From: Anaerolineales bacterium
Lineage (GTDB): Bacteria > Chloroflexota > Anaerolineae > Anaerolineales > UBA6663
Assembly (NCBI GenBank): GCA_017999235.1
Contig: JAGOBN010000149.1
Span: 1-8,108, forward strand
DNA length: 8,108 bases
Reading direction: 5' to 3'
In this document: positions 5,581-8,108 of the stretch, piece after piece
Position numbering within the stretch: the first letter of the stretch is position 1
Layout: each line of letters starts with the position of its first letter
Program-made: the position numbers and the translations under genes
The notes under the pieces: generated by a model
The model's database searches: none
The model's input: the letters and a program-made list of their open reading frames with translations, nothing else
Told to the model about the DNA's origin: nothing

Positions 5581-6483
5581 ATGAAAATTGGATATATCGG
5601 TCTCGGCAACATGGGCGGCCCGATGGCCACGAATCTGGCCAAGGCGGGCTGCGATGTGACGGTCTATGATTTGGAGCCGGCCAAAATTGACCGCGTGACG
5701 GCGTGCGGGGCCAAAGCCGGAGCTTCCGGCGCCGCCGTGGCCGAGCACGCCGACCTGCTCTTTACGTCGTTCCCGGAGCCGCGGCATGTGGCCGCGATTG
5801 TCCCGGCCCTGATTGAGGTGATGCCGGCCGGCGCGGTGTGGATTGATTTGACCACCAATGACCGCGGCCTGCTGGAGCAATTGGCGCGGCAGGCCGGCGC
5901 CCGTCAGGTGGCGGTGGTCGAGGCCCCGGTGACCGGCGCGGTGGATGGCGCCCGGCTGGGCAAGCTGACCTTCTTTGCGGGCGGCGATCCGGCGGCGATC
6001 GAGCGGGTGCGCCCGTATTTTGAGATCATGGGCAAGGTCGTGGTGTGCGGCCCGCTGGGAACCGGCAACGTTGTCAAGCTGATTACCAATCAGGTGTGGT
6101 TTATCAATGCCGCCGCCATCGGCGAGAGCCTGGTGCTGGGCAAAAAAACGGGTGTGGACCTGCTGGTGTTGTGGGACGCGCTCAAGAACAGCGTGGGCGA
6201 TACCTTTGTGGTGCGCCACGACGTCCCCTCCATCTTCGATGGGCATTATGATCCGTCTTTCACCCTGGATCTGTGCTGCAAGGACCTGCGCCTGATCAAG
6301 GAGCTGGGGGAGCAAACCCAAACGCCGATGGACCTGACCCTGCTGGCGCGCGCGAAATTCGAGGCCGCCCGCACCGCCTTTGGCGGCGGCGCGGCCGAGC
6401 TGCTGGTCTGCAAACTGATCGAGGACGCCAGCGGGACCGATCTGCGCGTGGCCGGCCCGTGGACCAAACATTGGGAAGTCTAA
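5581..6483 (+). CDS. Beta-hydroxyacid dehydrogenase, 3-hydroxyisobutyrate dehydrogenase family
   Basis: An NAD(P)-dependent oxidoreductase of 300 residues, normal length for the family, acting on a short 3-hydroxy acid. The Rossmann motif GLGNMGGPMATNL is at 7-19, with D30 after the second strand (VYDLEP), which favours NAD over NADP. Substrate-loop motifs are DLTTND at 89-94 (usually D-x-S-T) and EAPVTGAVDGARLGKLTFFAGG from 114, where T118 takes the place of the usual Ser. The catalytic lysine is K166 in GTGNVVKLITN, with N170 assisting; CCKDLRLIKELGEQ (232-245) is the usual C-terminal signature. AGGA 5570-5573 fixes ATG 5581. It lies between two halves of a partner-switching system without obvious functional link. 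The substrate could be 3-hydroxyisobutyrate, tartronate semialdehyde, or a related acid or aldehyde; sequence alone cannot choose. Confidence 0.88.
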   Translation: MKIGYIGLGNMGGPMATNLAKAGCDVTVYDLEPAKIDRVTACGAKAGASGAAVAEHADLLFTSFPEPRHVAAIVPALIEVMPAGAVWIDLTTNDRGLLEQLARQAGARQVAVVEAPVTGAVDGARLGKLTFFAGGDPAAIERVRPYFEIMGKVVVCGPLGTGNVVKLITNQVWFINAAAIGESLVLGKKTGVDLLVLWDALKNSVGDTFVVRHDVPSIFDGHYDPSFTLDLCCKDLRLIKELGEQTQTPMDLTLLARAKFEAARTAFGGGAAELLVCKLIEDASGTDLRVAGPWTKHWEV

Positions 6484-6488
6484 CGAGC

Positions 6489-6505
6489 GGGCCGCCGGCC
6501 GGCCC
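6489..6505 (+). terminator. GC-only hairpin after the dehydrogenase gene
   Basis: GGGCCG (6489-6494) pairs perfectly with CGGCCC (6500-6505) around a 5-nt loop, 5 nt after the TAA at 6481-6483. No T-run follows, so intrinsic termination is uncertain; it may only stall polymerase or reflect GC-rich sequence. Confidence 0.3.
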
Positions 6506-6539
6506 AGCCCCAGCCCGGGGCGGCGGATGGGCCGCGCAG

Positions 6540-6545
6540 TATAAT
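6540..6545 (+). promoter_or_regulatory. -10 box of the CNB-phosphatase gene
   Basis: A perfect TATAAT (6540-6545) in otherwise GC-rich DNA, 44 nt before the GTG at 6590, gives a leader of about 38 nt. The sequence 16-18 bp upstream is G-rich and has no -35 match, so an activator or alternative contacts would be needed. Confidence 0.5.
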
Positions 6546-6589
6546 CGCTTCCGTCAACCCGGACTCTTTCAAGCTCGCCACCCAAGCCT

Positions 6590-7894
6590 GTGCAAGCCAG
6601 CGCTCCCAACTCACCTCCCGCCGCCTCCAACTGGGAGAGTTCACCCGCCGCCGAACATCTCGTCGGCCAGGTGCCGCTCTTTGCGGCGCTGCCGGCGGGC
6701 GAGATTCGGCTGTTGACTCAGGCGCTGCGCCCGGTGGAGTTTGCCGCCGACACCCTGTTGTTTCGCGAGGGCGAGCACGGCGACCGGTTCTATGTGGTCA
6801 TCGCCGGCCAGGTGGAGATCATCAAAGCGCTCGGCACTCCGGAGCGCAGCCTGCTGGGGGTGCGCGGCCCGGGCGAGTACATCGGCGAGATGAGCCTGCT
6901 CAACCCGGCCGGCCGGCGGACCGCCAGCGCGCGCGCCCGCACCCCGGCGCGCCTGCTGGAGATGACGCGCGCCGACTTTGACGCCCTGCTGGTCCGGCAG
7001 CCGACCCTGGCATACGCCATGGTGCGCGTGCTGAGCGAGCGCCTCAACGACGCCAACACCAACATTGTCCAAGCGCTGCAGGCCAAGAATCAGCAGCTGA
7101 GCGCCGCGTATGAAGCCCTGCAGACGGCGTACACGCAGTTGGTGGAGAAGGAAAAACTGGAACACGAGCTGCAGGTGGCGCGGGAGGTGCAGGCCGGCCT
7201 GCTGCCGCGCCGCCTGCCGCAGTGGCCGGGCTGGGAGTTCGCCGCCGCCTGGCAGCCGGCGCGCGAGGTCAGCGGCGATTTCTATGATTTCTTCCCGGTG
7301 GCGTCCGGCCGCCTGGAGGCCGGCGGGCTGGTGATCGCCGATGTCTCCGGCAAGGGCATGCCGGCCGCGCTCTTCATGGCCATGGCCCGCAGCACCCTGC
7401 GCGGCAGTGTCAGCGGCGCCGCCTCGCCGGCCGCGGCGCTCTCCCTGGCCAACCGCCTGATCCACGCCGATTCAGCCCAGGGCAGCATGTTTGTCACCCT
7501 GTTTTACGCCGAGCTTGACCCGGCGGGCGGCCGGCTCACCTACGTCAACGCCGGCCATACCCCGCCCTGGCTGTATCACGCCGCCGCCGACACCTGGCAT
7601 GAACTGCCGCGCACCGGGCCGGCGCTGGGCCTGTTCCTGGGGGCTCCCTATCAGCAGGTGACGCTGACCCTGGAGCCGGGCGACAGCCTGGTCCTCTATA
7701 CCGACGGCTTGACCGACGCGACGAACCCCTCCGGCGCCCGCTATGACGCCGCAGCGGCACGGGCGGTGCTCCACACCCACCGGCGCGCCGCGGCTCCGGT
7801 CCTGGCGGCCGCGTTGGAGGCCGCCGTGGAAGATTTCCGCGCCGGCCAACCGCTCTATGATGACATCACCTTGGTGGTGATAAAACGGGTTTAA
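6590..7894 (+). CDS. Cyclic-nucleotide-binding domain fused to PP2C/SpoIIE-type serine phosphatase (RsbU-like)
   Basis: A 434-residue signalling phosphatase that should dephosphorylate a phospho-STAS protein. Residues 26-150 form a cNMP-binding (CRP-type) domain: LFREGEHGDRFYVVIAGQVEI, then GEYIGEMSLLNPAGRRTASARA at about 95-116, with E100 and R110 in the phosphate-cassette positions that contact the cyclic nucleotide. Residues 155-200 look like a coiled-coil linker (QALQAKNQQLSAAYEALQ) ending in the RsbU-type REVQAGLLPRRLP. The phosphatase domain has VSGDFYDFF (D230), IADVSGKGMPAALFMA (D251), YVNAGHTPP (318-326), LYTDGLTDA (D372) and YDDITLVV (D424/D425), so the metal-binding acidic residues are kept. 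GTG 6590 is the only start between an upstream TAA (6542-6544) and the CNB domain; its ribosome site is weak. Its natural partner is likely the STAS protein at 4586-4996. Confidence 0.92.
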   Translation: MQASAPNSPPAASNWESSPAAEHLVGQVPLFAALPAGEIRLLTQALRPVEFAADTLLFREGEHGDRFYVVIAGQVEIIKALGTPERSLLGVRGPGEYIGEMSLLNPAGRRTASARARTPARLLEMTRADFDALLVRQPTLAYAMVRVLSERLNDANTNIVQALQAKNQQLSAAYEALQTAYTQLVEKEKLEHELQVAREVQAGLLPRRLPQWPGWEFAAAWQPAREVSGDFYDFFPVASGRLEAGGLVIADVSGKGMPAALFMAMARSTLRGSVSGAASPAAALSLANRLIHADSAQGSMFVTLFYAELDPAGGRLTYVNAGHTPPWLYHAAADTWHELPRTGPALGLFLGAPYQQVTLTLEPGDSLVLYTDGLTDATNPSGARYDAAAARAVLHTHRRAAAPVLAAALEAAVEDFRAGQPLYDDITLVVIKRV

Positions 7895-7951
7895 TCCGGG
7901 CGGGCGGTTCAGCGGCGGATCTGGATTAGCGCACATGAAAGGCCGCGCGCG

Positions 7952-8108
7952 ATGACAACCAAAGACCACTGGGACAACATCTACACCACTAAGCCGCCGA
8001 CGCAGGTGAGCTGGTACCAGGCCCACGCGCGCCTCTCGCTGGAGTTCATCCAGCGCGCCGGCCTGGCCCCCGGCGACCCGATTATCGATGTGGGCGGCGG
8101 CGCGTCCA
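7952..8108 (+). CDS. Class I SAM-dependent methyltransferase (5' part, cut by window)
   Basis: Fifty-two codons from ATG 7952 to the window end. The opening (KDHWDNIYTTKPPTQVSWYQ) and motif I, IIDVGGGAS at 44-52, are typical of small class I methyltransferases annotated as type 11/12; the glycine-rich loop binds S-adenosylmethionine. The rest, including substrate determinants, is outside the window. AAAGG at 7938-7942 lies about 9 nt before the ATG. It starts 57 nt after the phosphatase gene on the same strand and may be co-transcribed. The 7895-7951 gap shows no clear terminator. Confidence 0.8.
   Translation, partial: MTTKDHWDNIYTTKPPTQVSWYQAHARLSLEFIQRAGLAPGDPIIDVGGGAS

Noticed and set aside
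6484..6589. Intrinsic terminator plus full sigma-70 promoter before the phosphatase gene
   Set aside because: The hairpin lacks a T-run and the TATAAT lacks a -35; only the separate elements are reported, at low confidence.
7935..7955. Six-codon ORF (MKGRAR) overlapping the methyltransferase start as ATGA
   Set aside because: Could be a coupled leader peptide, but it has no ribosome site and so short a frame is expected by chance.
1..8108. CRISPR array, tRNA, rRNA, insertion sequence or prophage
   Set aside because: No regularly spaced repeats, no cloverleaf with conserved tRNA motifs, no transposase or phage-like protein was found on either strand.

Overview
The window is GC-rich (roughly two thirds G+C) bacterial DNA with tightly packed genes. 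AT-rich bases are confined to promoters (TATAAT, TAAAAT). The gene families and the style of the intergenic palindrome fit a member of the Chloroflexota, perhaps Anaerolineae. That assignment is inference from general resemblance; the window has no rRNA or marker gene. Both ends are cut inside genes.

Layout. (1) 1-3617: a leftward SorC-family sugar-sensing repressor or activator (cut at the left edge) is divergent from a rightward three-gene operon. The operon encodes a glycerol-1-phosphate dehydrogenase-like (AraM/EgsA) enzyme, a HAD-IIA (AraL/NagD-like) sugar phosphatase and an RpiB/LacAB-family sugar-phosphate isomerase. The 104-bp divergent region holds a consensus sigma-70 promoter, an opposing promoter and nested inverted repeats. 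(2) 3625-4401, leftward: a membrane-anchored DsbA/thioredoxin-fold oxidoreductase. Its reading frame is intact except for one in-frame TGA exactly where the first Cys of the CPYC active site belongs. A perfect 6-bp hairpin with a G-containing loop lies at the expected distance downstream. The best reading is a selenoprotein with a U-P-Y-C motif; this is the main discovery of the window. (3) 4402-4585: a gene-free stretch with a long imperfect palindrome. (4) 4586-5435, leftward: an RsbW/SpoIIAB-like kinase followed by a STAS anti-sigma-factor antagonist. (5) 5581-6483, rightward: a beta-hydroxyacid dehydrogenase (3-hydroxyisobutyrate dehydrogenase family). (6) 6590-7894: a cyclic-nucleotide-binding domain, coiled coil and PP2C/SpoIIE-type phosphatase (RsbU-like). 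(7) 7952-8108: the start of a class I SAM-dependent methyltransferase.

How they may work together. Genes in region 1 look like a catabolic or interconversion module for a phosphorylated sugar or polyol, with oxidation, isomerisation and dephosphorylation under effector control. The isomerase lacks the ring-opening histidine of true ribose-5-phosphate isomerases, so its substrate may be an open-chain tetrose or ketose phosphate. Kinase, STAS antagonist and CNB-phosphatase together form the three parts of a partner-switching signalling circuit, split across two divergent units around the dehydrogenase. The presumptive selenoprotein is a separate extracytoplasmic thiol-redox gene.
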